Shown here piece by piece: positions 1-8,152 of a DNA stretch of 64,000 nucleotides. Below the pieces are notes generated by a model. The model saw nothing but the letters and a program-made list of their open reading frames with translations. It ran no database searches and was not told the origin of the DNA. Source of the DNA: Smittia aterrima (lineage: Eukaryota; Arthropoda; Insecta; Diptera; Chironomidae); NCBI GenBank assembly GCA_033063855.1, contig CP093831.1:26164001-26228000 (forward strand), read 5' to 3'. A program made the position numbers and the translations under genes. Position 1 is the first letter of the stretch. Every line of letters starts with the position of its first letter.

Positions 1-192
1 ATTACTTTGCATCCTCCTATCAAAGAAAATTCAGGAAATTGCAGTCAATCGACTCATTTTGCTTATGCCATCACAATTGCAGCATTAGTCATTCTCGTTT
101 TGATGACAACTGCAGCTTTATGGCGAAATGTTTCAAGGAATTTGATGACAAATTATGAGGTCAACATGAGAAACTTGATAGCAAACGAATAA
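1..192 (+). CDS. LRR-family membrane protein, C-terminal end only (cut by window edge)
   Basis: The reading frame is open at base 1 and stops at 190-192, so only the last 63 residues are seen. They hold a short Asn/Cys-rich stretch, a hydrophobic segment of about 20 residues (ITIAALVILVLMTTAALW) and a short tail ending VNMRNLIANE. The segment and tail match the end of the LRR gene at 422-1351 (LITTAALWRNVS...VNMRNFVENE), so this is the 3' end of an upstream paralogue. The hydrophobic segment is probably a single membrane anchor followed by a tail of about 23 residues. AATAAA-like signals follow the stop at once. The LRR domain is outside the window, so the family call rests only on the shared tail. 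Confidence 0.6.
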   Translation: MTLHPPIKENSGNCSQSTHFAYAITIAALVILVLMTTAALWRNVSRNLMTNYEVNMRNLIANE

Positions 193-355
193 AAAATAAA
201 TTACAATTAAATTGTTTTTCAGATTTGTTTTCAGTTCAATGAGCTAAGCGAGTTAACATCTTTTAGTTGGAAGGGAATTGTCGCTTCTGACTGGCGATAC
301 AAGATAACAGCTTTGGTTTATTTATAAAATGAGATTTTGCGTTTCCACGCAATGT

Positions 356-404
356 GTGATAAAAAAAACCTCGAGATTGGTATTACAGCTTCAGTTTAGT
401 CTGA
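356..404 (+). promoter_or_regulatory. Promoter cassette of LRR gene (GATA-like box + TCAGT initiator)
   Basis: A GATAAA box at about 357 is followed 34 nt later by ACAGCTTCAGTTTAGTCTGA (initiator TCAGTT at 391-396), about 25 nt before the ATG. The same arrangement lies before four other LRR genes here (GATAAG in those). No TATA box is seen at -30. The start site is inferred from the initiator. Confidence 0.5.
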
Positions 405-421
405 GCCAGTTTTCAACGAAC

Positions 422-1351
422 ATGGAGCTCTTAAAATATTTTCTGAACATTTTTTTCTTTTGTGGATTTGTCGAGAGCGTTCGATTAGATTGTGGAGATT
501 CGACGAAAGAATTGTGCGCTGTGAAAAACCTCAAAGTTATTGGAACCAACGAACCAGTCACGGAAATTGCTTTCAAATGTCTAAACCAAACGAGCGAAGA
601 TGTCGAGACGATGTTAATAAATCATCAAATTGAGACTGAACATGTTCCAACGAAAATTTGCAATTTCTTTGTAAATTTAAAGCATTTCATCATTCACGAC
701 TTAACATTAATTAAGATCGATCGGGAAGTTTTCACAAACTGCAACAAAGTGTGGCGAGTTTTCATCACTAATACTTCTCTGACGTTATTGCCTGAAGATC
801 TCTTCCTGGATTTAATCGAATTAAAGGAGCTTTACCTTAACGAAAACAAACTCGTTTCATTGCCAGTTGATTTGCTCGTGAGAAATAAAAAATTGAAAAT
901 TTTAAAAGCGAGTAATAGTCGACTCAGCACAATTGACATTGATTTGCCAGTAACGTTGACTAAGATTGACTTTAGTGGCAACGCCTGCATCGACAAGAGA
1001 TTTCCGGATGACATCACGGACTTCAAAGTGTTCATGAACGAAGTTGCTTCAAAATGCGAGAGCCCAACGAAAAAGTTTTTTCTTTTGAAAACAAAAGCGT
1101 TTAGCAGAATTTTATCACAGAAAGACAAAGAAATTGCGAAATTGATTAAACAAAAGGACACGCTAGAGAATGAAAAAGTCGCTCTAGACACAATCAGAAT
1201 GCAGCTGAAGTCAATCATTGGAAACTTGAAAGCGATTTTGTTTGTTCTCATTTTGATAACGACTGCAGCTTTATGGAGAAATGTTTCGAAGAACTCAAGA
1301 ACTTCAACAAACTATGAGGTCAACATGAGAAATTTCGTTGAGAACGAATAG
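422..1351 (+). CDS. Single-pass LRR protein with coiled coil
   Basis: 309 residues in one exon. The ATG at 422 is chosen because it follows the shared initiator and opens the family signal peptide (MELLKYFLNIFFF...). The frame extends 31 codons further upstream, but those codons lie in the promoter block. Order: signal peptide (1 to about 19), Cys-containing N-cap, several LRRs (about 100-200; LPEDLF, LKELYLNENKLVSLP), a C-cap with the family motif NACIDKRFPDDITDF, a coiled coil (about 235-268) and a membrane helix near 270-286 with a 23-residue tail. Probably a cell-surface recognition protein. The LRR plus coiled-coil plan resembles mosquito LRIM/APL1 immune proteins in layout only. Ligand unknown. 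An AATAAA lies about 75 nt past the stop, inside the next promoter-like repeat. Confidence 0.8.
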   Translation: MELLKYFLNIFFFCGFVESVRLDCGDSTKELCAVKNLKVIGTNEPVTEIAFKCLNQTSEDVETMLINHQIETEHVPTKICNFFVNLKHFIIHDLTLIKIDREVFTNCNKVWRVFITNTSLTLLPEDLFLDLIELKELYLNENKLVSLPVDLLVRNKKLKILKASNSRLSTIDIDLPVTLTKIDFSGNACIDKRFPDDITDFKVFMNEVASKCESPTKKFFLLKTKAFSRILSQKDKEIAKLIKQKDTLENEKVALDTIRMQLKSIIGNLKAILFVLILITTAALWRNVSKNSRTSTNYEVNMRNFVENE

Positions 1352-1429
1352 GACGGCGTCGCTACAGACTGGGATGCAAGATAACAACTTAGTTATTTAT
1401 AAAATGATATTTTGCGAGGCCTCTCAATA

Positions 1430-1492
1430 AAGTTTGCGATAAGAAATCCCGAGATTCGCACTCGCAGCTTTATTTTACTCTGTTGAAGAATT
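1430..1492 (+). promoter_or_regulatory. Orphan copy of the LRR promoter cassette (relic)
   Basis: GATAAGAAATCCCGAGATTC from 1438 is nearly identical to the cassette at 4609 before the next plus-strand LRR gene, and the flanking upstream spacer is also shared (compare 1360-1430 with 4510-4605). The initiator is degraded (TTATTTTAC where TCAGTC is expected) and no LRR coding sequence follows. This is the remains of a tandem repeat unit whose gene was lost. Confidence 0.55.
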
Positions 1493-1576
1493 TATGTCTC
1501 GTTTTGAGTAAATTTTAAAATTATTAAAAAAAAAGTTTAGGTTTATGAATATTTTATTTAAAGTTTGATTAAGATA

Positions 1577-3103
1577 TCAAGAACAATTCTCTTTGATCGC
1601 TTCTACGAACACAAGCAAATGGTTCGGGTCATCAGTCCTCTCGTATTTTTGAATCGGAAAATATAATTTATATATAAATTATTAAAAAATATAATTTCAA
1701 GTTGACTTTTATCATTATAACAAATTATATACAAATTATATATAAAATGTATATAAATTAGTTTAAACATAATTTATATTTAAAAATCAATTTAGACACC
1801 AAATTGTTTTGAAATTATTTATAATTTATATAAAAAAAATATATAATTTATTAAATTTATATATAAATTATAAAACAGAAACAGAATATATCTGATATAT
1901 TCGCATGTATCAATTTTCATTATTTATAAATTATATACAAAAAGGATATAATTTATAAACATTTTATAAATAAATCTTCGAAATTAAAAATTTTATATTT
2001 TGTTTTAAATGAATTTTATTAAATCATTTTATTGTACATTTAAGAGAATTGACGTTTTAATTGACTGTTTAGTGATTCAACACAATTGTTCAATACAATT
2101 GTTCATCTAAGTAGACCAATTAAAGGATATCGTCGATATTTTTTATGAAATCAGTATTTATATAAAATTTAAGCCAAAATAATTTTTCAATTCGCTTAGT
2201 ACAATGATATGATTCAATAATTTCATTTAAAACAAAATATAAAATTTTTTATTTCAAAGATTTATTTATAAAATGTATATAAATTATATCTTTTTTGTAT
2301 ATAATTTATAAATATTTAATGAAAACTATGATAACATGCGAGTAATCATGAAATTCTGTTTTCTTTTTTTTATAATTTATATAAAAATGTATATAAATTA
2401 TATTTTTAAATATAAATTATAAATAATTTCTATGAAAACATATTTAGAAATTGTAGTTTTTTTTAATATAAATTATGTATAAACTATAATTTATATACAT
2501 TTTTTTAATTTAAAATTTATATATAAAAAAAGTCAACTTGTAAATTATATATAATTTATATAAAATATATATAAATTATATACTTTTCCTTGAAATAAAA
2601 GTTGCTCGATGCAAATGTTTCTTGAGAGGTCAATAACTTTGGCTGATCTAAGATAATGAAGAGAATTCGTTGAACTTACAAGTTCAATCTTTTCAAGTTT
2701 GTTTTCATTGATGCGAAATTCTACAATTGAGTCTTTGGTCGGTAGAAGGTCAGCTGTGAATTGTTTGATGCGATTAAATGAGAGAATTAATTTCTTCAGG
2801 CTCACTAAGTGAATAAATATTTTCGATGACAATGAGACGATTTCGTTAGATGACAAAACAAGAACTACTAGTTGAGTTAGCTTGTCGAATGTTCCTTCTT
2901 CGATCGATGACAAATTGTTTTCTGTGATTTCAATTTTCTTCAATCGATTGATTCTTTGAAAATCCTTTCTTCGCAAAGAGTCCTGAGTTTTTGATGTCAA
3001 TAATTTGGAGATTTGGAAACATTTTTGAGAGTTTCGAAGGAACAAAATTCATCGATTGATTAACGATCTTTAGAGCAGAAATATCCGAGTCTTTGTAGCT
3101 AAG
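1577..3103 (-). pseudogene. LRR pseudogene, frameshifted and split by an inverted-repeat element
   Basis: On the minus strand from 3103 the sequence closely follows the third LRR domain of the gene at 5684-7822 (DSDISALKIVNQSMNFVPSK). Near 2990 about 5 nt are missing relative to that gene, shifting the frame. The match continues (LRR motifs, RNICIEQLLFQG) to about 2590. A 934-bp AT-rich inverted-repeat element then interrupts it. The remaining C-terminal codons (KYERTDDPNHLLVFVEAI..., stop 1577-1579) lie beyond the element and align with the end of the intact paralogue (EYENSDDYETSW...). The first two thirds of the gene are missing: homology begins 36 nt downstream of the DUF1091-like gene's stop. 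Not expected to make a functional protein. Confidence 0.75.
1656..2589. mobile_element. Foldback-type inverted-repeat element, about 934 bp, AT-rich
   Basis: Two long inverted arms (about 1656-2028 and 2213-2589) flank a unique core of roughly 185 bp. Matching landmarks include AAGTTGACTTTT at 1699 against its complement near 2530, TATATTTTGTTTTAAATGAA near 1995 against its complement near 2220, and the outer ends GGAAAA.TATAATTTATA. No transposase frame is present, so it would be non-autonomous (a large MITE or foldback element). It sits inside the coding region of an LRR pseudogene. The target-site duplication is not clear, so the boundaries are approximate. Confidence 0.65.
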
Positions 3104-3138
3104 CTTTGTGATGGATTGAAGCGAACAGAAATTTTGAG

Positions 3139-3874
3139 CTACCAATGCGTTTCCATCAAGAATATTCGAGATTCGTAGAGATACGTAATTTCGTATATAT
3201 CAGAATCGCGATCATCGTAAAATTTTAAAATATGTTTGAACGTCCCGCTTGGGAAGACATGCCAGTTCGCTTTCACAATTGCAGCATTTTCAATCTTCAA
3301 TGTCTAAAAATAATTTTTTCTTTTGTTTCTTTGGAGGAAATGAAAATCGATTCGTACCTTGTAAGGACATTTTTGAACAAGTCCGTTGAATGTGGTGTTA
3401 AACCAATTGATGGCTTCCTTAAGATACGCAAGTTTCGGCAAATCTTCTGAGAGTTCACAAACATTCAGCTTTACAAATTTTACAATTTGCCTATAATTTC
3501 CTCCAATCCTATTTGTTTTGTGGAAGCATGTAAGATCAACCTTAAATTGACTTTGACGTGAAATAACTCTGAGAATTCAACAAGCAAATTACATAAAGTT
3601 TCTCTATCGCCCTTTGAAGAGTGCATCCTGCGTTGAGATAGGTTGTGTTCCTAGAAATTGCTTTTAGGTAGCAATAAGGCTTTGTGCAAATTGATTCCTT
3701 CGAAACACAATCAACTTTCGTAAATTTGTGGTACTAAAAATTGTTTTAAAATTGAATTCAGAAAAATTTAATTAAATTACGGCTTACATCTTGAAAATCT
3801 ATGTCTTTACTCAATGAACGGTTCAAGAAAATTAGGATGACAAAAACTGAGTTAAACTTCATGATTAGCTTCAT
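3139..3874 (-). CDS. Small secreted DUF1091-like protein, four exons
   Basis: Model on the minus strand: exons 3788-3874, 3593-3733, 3358-3540 and 3139-3303, with introns of 54, 52 and 54 nt, giving 191 residues. Exon 1 encodes a clear signal peptide (MKLIMKFNSVFVILIFL). Later exons carry features I associate with insect DUF1091 proteins (ML/MD-2-like lipid-binding fold): FTKVDCVSKES, a YCYLKAISRNTTYLNAGC segment, a KLNVCE segment, LVQKCPYK, and a final WHVFPSGTFKHILKFYDD strand pair. All junctions are in phase 0 and no exon contains a stop. The second intron's acceptor (AATTTAAG) has a weak pyrimidine tract. The family is thought to bind lipids or pheromone-like ligands outside cells; the role here is unknown. 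The gene lies directly upstream of an LRR pseudogene. Confidence 0.68.
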
Positions 3875-4164
3875 GATGAGAGAATGACTTGTGGATTTTT
3901 TACTTTTCCGGAATTTAAACAATTTTTTTAATTAGTTTCAATTGCAGCGGCAAAATTATTTTGCGAAATAATGACCGAATCAAGAAATTTTGTCTCTGTT
4001 AATAAAGATCAGATCAAAATAATATTAAACATGTGACTCAGATATCAGAAATTTCTACTCATTTTAATTACTCAACACTTATCATTTAGTAAGCTTAGCT
4101 TACGTGGAAAATGAAAATCTCTTTACCAAAGTAGTGCTAAAAATAATTTATTTATTTTCTATTT

Positions 4165-4345
4165 CCAAACCTTGAAAGCTAAATCAATTACAAAACAAAA
4201 TGATATCTCCAGAAAGATGAGGCAAAAATCATATCTAACTGTCTACGAATAAAGTCTCAGAGTAAACTGAAGTTGCTGTAAATTTCATTTTATTTTTTTG
4301 ACTTAAGCTTGGGTTCCATTTGCGATAAGAAAGATTTGTTGGCTC
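4165..4345 (-). pseudogene. Ghost of an LRR gene: 3' end joined to its own promoter region
   Basis: 4165-4240 resembles the 3' end of the LRR gene at 5684 (shared CTTGAAAGCT and ATTACAAAACA at similar spacing). 4250-4345 resembles that gene's 5' leader at 7835-7912 (GTAAACTGAAGTTGCTGTAA, then TTTGCGATAAGAA). About 2.1 kb of coding sequence found between these parts in the intact copy is absent. This is what a large internal deletion of a paralogue would leave. Confidence 0.5.
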
Positions 4346-4473
4346 ATACAAATAAAGAAAAAGCGTTTAGAGCTTTCTGTATTCTGAGACCAATGATGAG
4401 AGGCTATTTTTATTCGGCCCAATAGATAACAAAACCGGAAGTATGCGAGTTCTAAATTCTCGTCTGTTCAACA

Positions 4474-4515
4474 AACTACTAAGTCAACATGAGAAATTTC
4501 ATTGAGAACGAATAA
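4474..4515 (+). pseudogene. Relic of an LRR gene's C-terminal tail
   Basis: In one frame the sequence reads VNMRNFIENE then stop, matching the end of the gene at 422-1351. A stop replaces the Glu before VNMRN, and no membrane helix or LRR coding sequence precedes it. The downstream spacer to the 4609 promoter is the same as that after 1351, so it marks the 3' boundary of a deleted tandem unit. Confidence 0.55.
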
Positions 4516-4608
4516 GACCAAGTCACTTCAGACTGGGGATGCAAGATAACAACTTTTTTTATTCATAAATATAATTTTATTATTGCGTGGCCTCGCAGTT
4601 AAGTTTGC

Positions 4609-4650
4609 GATAAGAAATCCCGAGACTCGCATTACAGCTTCAGTCTATTC
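4609..4650 (+). promoter_or_regulatory. Promoter cassette of LRR gene (GATAAG + TCAGTC)
   Basis: GATAAG at 4609-4614, then a GAGAC box and initiator TCAGTC at 4640-4645, 31 nt downstream and about 26 nt before the ATG at 4671. The layout matches the other LRR promoters in the cluster. GATAAG is the binding core of GATA factors, which drive fat-body and haemocyte genes in insects; that regulation is inferred. Confidence 0.5.
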
Positions 4651-4670
4651 TTAATCTTTATTCAGAGAAC

Positions 4671-5526
4671 ATGGAGCTCTTAAAAGATTTTCTGAAAATT
4701 TTGTTCTTCTTCGGATCCGTCAAAAGTTTTCGACTGGATTGTGTGTTTCGATTAAACGACGAAGTTGAGGTGTGCGTTGTGCAGAATCTTAAAGTCTTTG
4801 AAACTGACATCGCAGTAACGGAAGTTTCGGGATATTACACATCAGAGAATACAACGAACGATGACATCAAGGATTTATTTATTGCTGAATATGTTGAGAC
4901 TGAAATTGTTCCAACGAAAGTTTGTCATTTCTTTCAAAACTTGGAACGTTTCTTTATTCACGGAAATTCGATTACGCGAATCAATCAGGAAGTGTTCACT
5001 AATTGCAAGAAAGTTCGAGAAGTTGCTTTCTATAAGACTTCTCTGACAACTTTGCCTGAAGATCTCTTCATAGATTTAATTGAATTAAGAAAACTTGAAC
5101 TTTACAAAAACAAACTTGTTGTGTTGCCGGCTAATTTGTTCGTGAAGAATACCAAATTAGAAAAACTAGAATTGGATTACAATCGCCTTAGCATAATCGA
5201 TGCAAAACTGCCATCGACATTGACTTCAATTAGCTTAAGTGGCAACGTTTGCATCGACAAGAGATTTCCAGAAGATATCACGGACTTCAACACGTTTATT
5301 AACGAAGTTACTTCCAATTGCAGGAGCCCAGTGTGACCTCGTCAGAAAATGGAACAATCTCCTAACAATCAGCATAAATTTCCAGGAAAAAGAAACTCCA
5401 AAAAATTGCAGTCTCTCGATCATTTTTGCTTACTTAAAATTCTTTAAAAAAAATAAAATTAGAAAATTTCGACAAAGAGCTCAATGCACGAATCGGAAAC
5501 ATTATTTAGAATTAAAGCGACATTGA
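4671..5526 (+). CDS. Secreted LRR protein lacking the membrane anchor, two exons
   Basis: Exons 4671-5330 and 5386-5526 (266 residues). The first frame runs into a TGA two codons past the C-cap, but a 55-nt intron fits exactly there: donor GTGTGA at 5331, CTAAC branch-like motif, acceptor TTTCCAG at 5385, phase 0. The second exon aligns with the left-edge paralogue (KNCSLSIIFAY versus GNCSQSTHFAY), supporting the splice. Order: signal peptide (MELLKDFLKILFFFGSVKS), N-cap, LRRs, C-cap (NVCIDKRFPEDITDF). Where paralogues have a membrane helix this copy reads a short Lys/Arg-rich tail (KFFKKNKIRKFRQR) and stops, so the product is probably secreted or the gene is decaying. It converges with the minus-strand LRR gene 157 nt downstream. 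Confidence 0.65.
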
Positions 5527-5683
5527 CTAATCTGAAGTTTTGCAAAAAACATGGATTATGATTTATAAATATTTATTTGTAATTTTTAATAGAGATTAAT
5601 AAGATTTAAATAATTATAAATAAATCATTAGATTTTCGCATGTTTGAAAAAGAGTTTACCACTCCGTACTTGGCTTGAAAGCT

Positions 5684-7822
5684 TTATCCATTACAAAACA
5701 TATTGATATATAAAGAAAGATCAGACCAAGATGTTTCATAATCATCAGAATTTTCGTACTCCATGCTAATGCAAGTGTTGTTTGAGAAGTCGATGACTTT
5801 GGAATTTTTCAGAGGACGGAGACAAAATGCTTCAATTATTTCAAGTAGGTTGTCGTTGATTCGAAATTCTACGATTGAACTTTTGGTCGGTAGAAGGTCA
5901 GCGGTGAATTGTTTGATGCGATTAAATGAGAGAATCAATTTCTTCAGGATCTCCAAGTAAAGAAATATTTTCGATGGCAATGAGACGATTTCGTTGGATG
6001 ACAAATCAAGCACTTCAAGTTGCGTTTGCTCATCGAATGTTCCTTTTTCAATCGATGACAAATTGTTTCCTGTGATCTCAATTTTCTTCAATCGATTGAG
6101 TCCTGGAAAATCCTTTCTGCGCAAAGAGAGTAATCCTGAGTTTTTGATGACAATGATTCGGAGTTTTGGAAACATTTTTGAGAGTTTGGAAGGAACAAAA
6201 TTCATTGATTGATTGACGATCTTCAGAGCAGAAATATCCGAGTCTGCGTAGCTAAGATATTCATCGTGCTCTTCTCCGATTTTTTCCGAGTCATTCCCGC
6301 ATTTAAGTTGAACTGGTAAAACGCACCCATCAATGATTGATTTCTCAATAGTCTCCTTCGATGTTTCCGGGAAACTGATGTCAATGCAGTCGTTGCTTGT
6401 AAGATCTACCCTTTCGATTGACTTGAGTGAATTCAATAAGTTGCTGCCAATTAACTTCAATTTGTTGTTACTGAGATTTAAAATTTTAAGACTTTTAAGA
6501 GATCTAAATGTTTCGGCTTTAAGTTTCTCAATTCGGTTCTCTGATAAGTCAAGTTCCGTCAAAGTCTCAATTTCCTTGAATGCTTTCATCGAAATCTTAT
6601 GAATTTTGTTTCCTCTCAGGATCAAAGTTTGTAAATTCTTAAATCCTTTCAAGCAAAAGTTTTCGATGCTGATGAGTCCCGAGTAAGTCACATTCAGTTC
6701 CTTTAGATTTGAAAACATTTCTCCCAAGTTCATTGGCAGGAACAAAGTTTGTTGATTTGAAATTGTTAGCGAGTTCAATTTATTATCAGCTCTCATTTCA
6801 TCGGTGAGCTTATCAAATCTCATGTTATCAAATTGAACTTTCAAGTCAGTGGCAACACAAGAACTTTCGTTGAAAGATTCGCAACGCAAATCAACTTTAT
6901 GCACTTCAGCGAATCTGCTGATAACGTCGCTCGGTGCGCATGTTCGATGAACTTTAGATGACGTCAACATCTTAGCTGCTGCGAATAAATTGCCGTCGCA
7001 AAAGTCGAATGAAGACTTCAGTTGTTTTATGCTCGTGGTCAATGCAATATTTTCACTGTTGCACTTCTCTTTCTTTAGATTCAATGTCGTAATTTCCTCT
7101 TCTTTCTCTGATAACGTTTTGTAGAGCGCGATCGACTTTAAACGATACGATTTCTTCATTGGACTTTCGCATTTAGAATAAATTTCTTCAAAGAACAAGT
7201 TTAAGTCCGCAATATCATCCGGGAACATCTTGTTAATGCAAATGTTGTCATTAAGGGCAATCCAAGTCAATGTTGATGGTAGTTCAGCATCAATTGTGCT
7301 GAGTTTATTGTTTATCAAGTCTAATTCTTGTAATTTTGTATTTTTCGTGAAGAAATCAGCTGGCAAGGAAACAAGTTTGTCGTTGCCGCCAATCTGAAGT
7401 CTCTTTAATTCGATTAAATCGACTAAAAGATCTGCTGGCAATGTCGTCAATGAAGTCAAAATGATTTCAAGGATCCCCATTTTCTTACAGTTTGTGAAAA
7501 CTTCTCGACTGATCCGTTTAACGTAGTGACCGGCAATGCAGAACTGTCCCAAGTTTTGAAAGAAATTACAAACATTTGTGGGAACACGTTCAGTCCTAGC
7601 TCCTCCACTTATCAAGAAATAATTGACGTCATCGTTTGATTTAATCTCCTTTGTGTAGGTTCCCGAAACTTCTGTCACTGCGATATCGTTTTCAAGAACT
7701 TTAAGCTTGTGTAGTAAGCAGCCGCTTAAAGTACCAGTTATATCAAACTTGCAATCAAGTCGAACGCTCTCGGAGAATCCGCAGAGCAGCGAGGAAATTA
7801 GAAAATATTTTAAGATCTCCAT
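5684..7822 (-). CDS. Large LRR protein with three consecutive LRR domains
   Basis: 712 residues in one exon. Signal peptide MEILKYFLISSLLCG. Domain 1 (about 20-213) is orthodox for the cluster and ends with the cap NICINKMFPDDIADL. A Lys/Glu-rich coiled coil (about 225-275) follows. Domain 2 (about 295-505) starts at a new Cys-containing cap (HKVDLRCESFNESSC) and ends NDCIDISFPETS. Domain 3 (about 508-712) starts VQLKCGN and ends NNTCISMEYENS. Three N-cap/C-cap sets in one frame imply fusion or duplication of single-domain genes. There is no C-terminal membrane helix, so it is probably secreted. The pseudogene at 1577-3103 derives from a copy of domain 3. It is the longest member of the cluster. 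Function is inferred to be recognition or immunity. Confidence 0.8.
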   Translation of the reverse strand: MEILKYFLISSLLCGFSESVRLDCKFDITGTLSGCLLHKLKVLENDIAVTEVSGTYTKEIKSNDDVNYFLISGGARTERVPTNVCNFFQNLGQFCIAGHYVKRISREVFTNCKKMGILEIILTSLTTLPADLLVDLIELKRLQIGGNDKLVSLPADFFTKNTKLQELDLINNKLSTIDAELPSTLTWIALNDNICINKMFPDDIADLNLFFEEIYSKCESPMKKSYRLKSIALYKTLSEKEEEITTLNLKKEKCNSENIALTTSIKQLKSSFDFCDGNLFAAAKMLTSSKVHRTCAPSDVISRFAEVHKVDLRCESFNESSCVATDLKVQFDNMRFDKLTDEMRADNKLNSLTISNQQTLFLPMNLGEMFSNLKELNVTYSGLISIENFCLKGFKNLQTLILRGNKIHKISMKAFKEIETLTELDLSENRIEKLKAETFRSLKSLKILNLSNNKLKLIGSNLLNSLKSIERVDLTSNDCIDISFPETSKETIEKSIIDGCVLPVQLKCGNDSEKIGEEHDEYLSYADSDISALKIVNQSMNFVPSKLSKMFPKLRIIVIKNSGLLSLRRKDFPGLNRLKKIEITGNNLSSIEKGTFDEQTQLEVLDLSSNEIVSLPSKIFLYLEILKKLILSFNRIKQFTADLLPTKSSIVEFRINDNLLEIIEAFCLRPLKNSKVIDFSNNTCISMEYENSDDYETSWSDLSLYINMFCNG

Positions 7823-7847
7823 GTTCGTTGAACAAAGACTGAGAGTA

Positions 7848-7909
7848 AACTGAAGTTGCTGTAAATTTCATTTTTTTTTATTTTGAGCTTTGGTTGCATT
7901 TGCGATAAG
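7848..7909 (-). promoter_or_regulatory. Promoter region of triple-domain LRR gene
   Basis: On the coding (minus) strand an initiator-like TCAGTT lies at 7853-7848, about 25 nt before the ATG. A GATA box lies 51 nt upstream (7904-7909) but in the opposite orientation to the other cluster promoters. The same inverted arrangement is kept in the relic at 4250-4345. The remaining 7910-8152 interval holds the 3' flank of the next LRR gene, with an AATAAA near 8120. Confidence 0.4.
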
Positions 7910-8152
7910 AATTCGAATGTATGCGAATTAAAGATTGTTCGATTGATCTGTCGACACTTTGCTAAATAAATAAAGAAATAGATCGTAAGAAAAATTTGTT
8001 GGCCAATCATTGCACATTTCTTAGAGATTTCAAACCTAGATATCGCTCAGTAATTCGCCAAATAAACCCTAAAATCTTTCTATGCAAAAATTTATTTAAA
8101 GTTTCATTGGTTTCCCTTTTATTTCATTGCATGCTCGAGATTCTAAGCTGAT

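Noticed and set aside
832..1251. 139-codon open frame on the minus strand inside the LRR gene
   Set aside because: Mirror of the LRR coding frame. No start context, domain or splice support.
3569..3592. 24-nt intron (GTAATT...TCTCAG) in the DUF1091-like gene
   Set aside because: Below the workable intron size, and the following frame hits a stop. The 52-nt alternative gives an open frame with family landmarks.
7810..8010. 66-codon minus-strand frame with a hydrophobic start, between two LRR genes
   Set aside because: Overlaps the leader and first codons of the triple-domain LRR gene in another frame; not conserved at the other copies.
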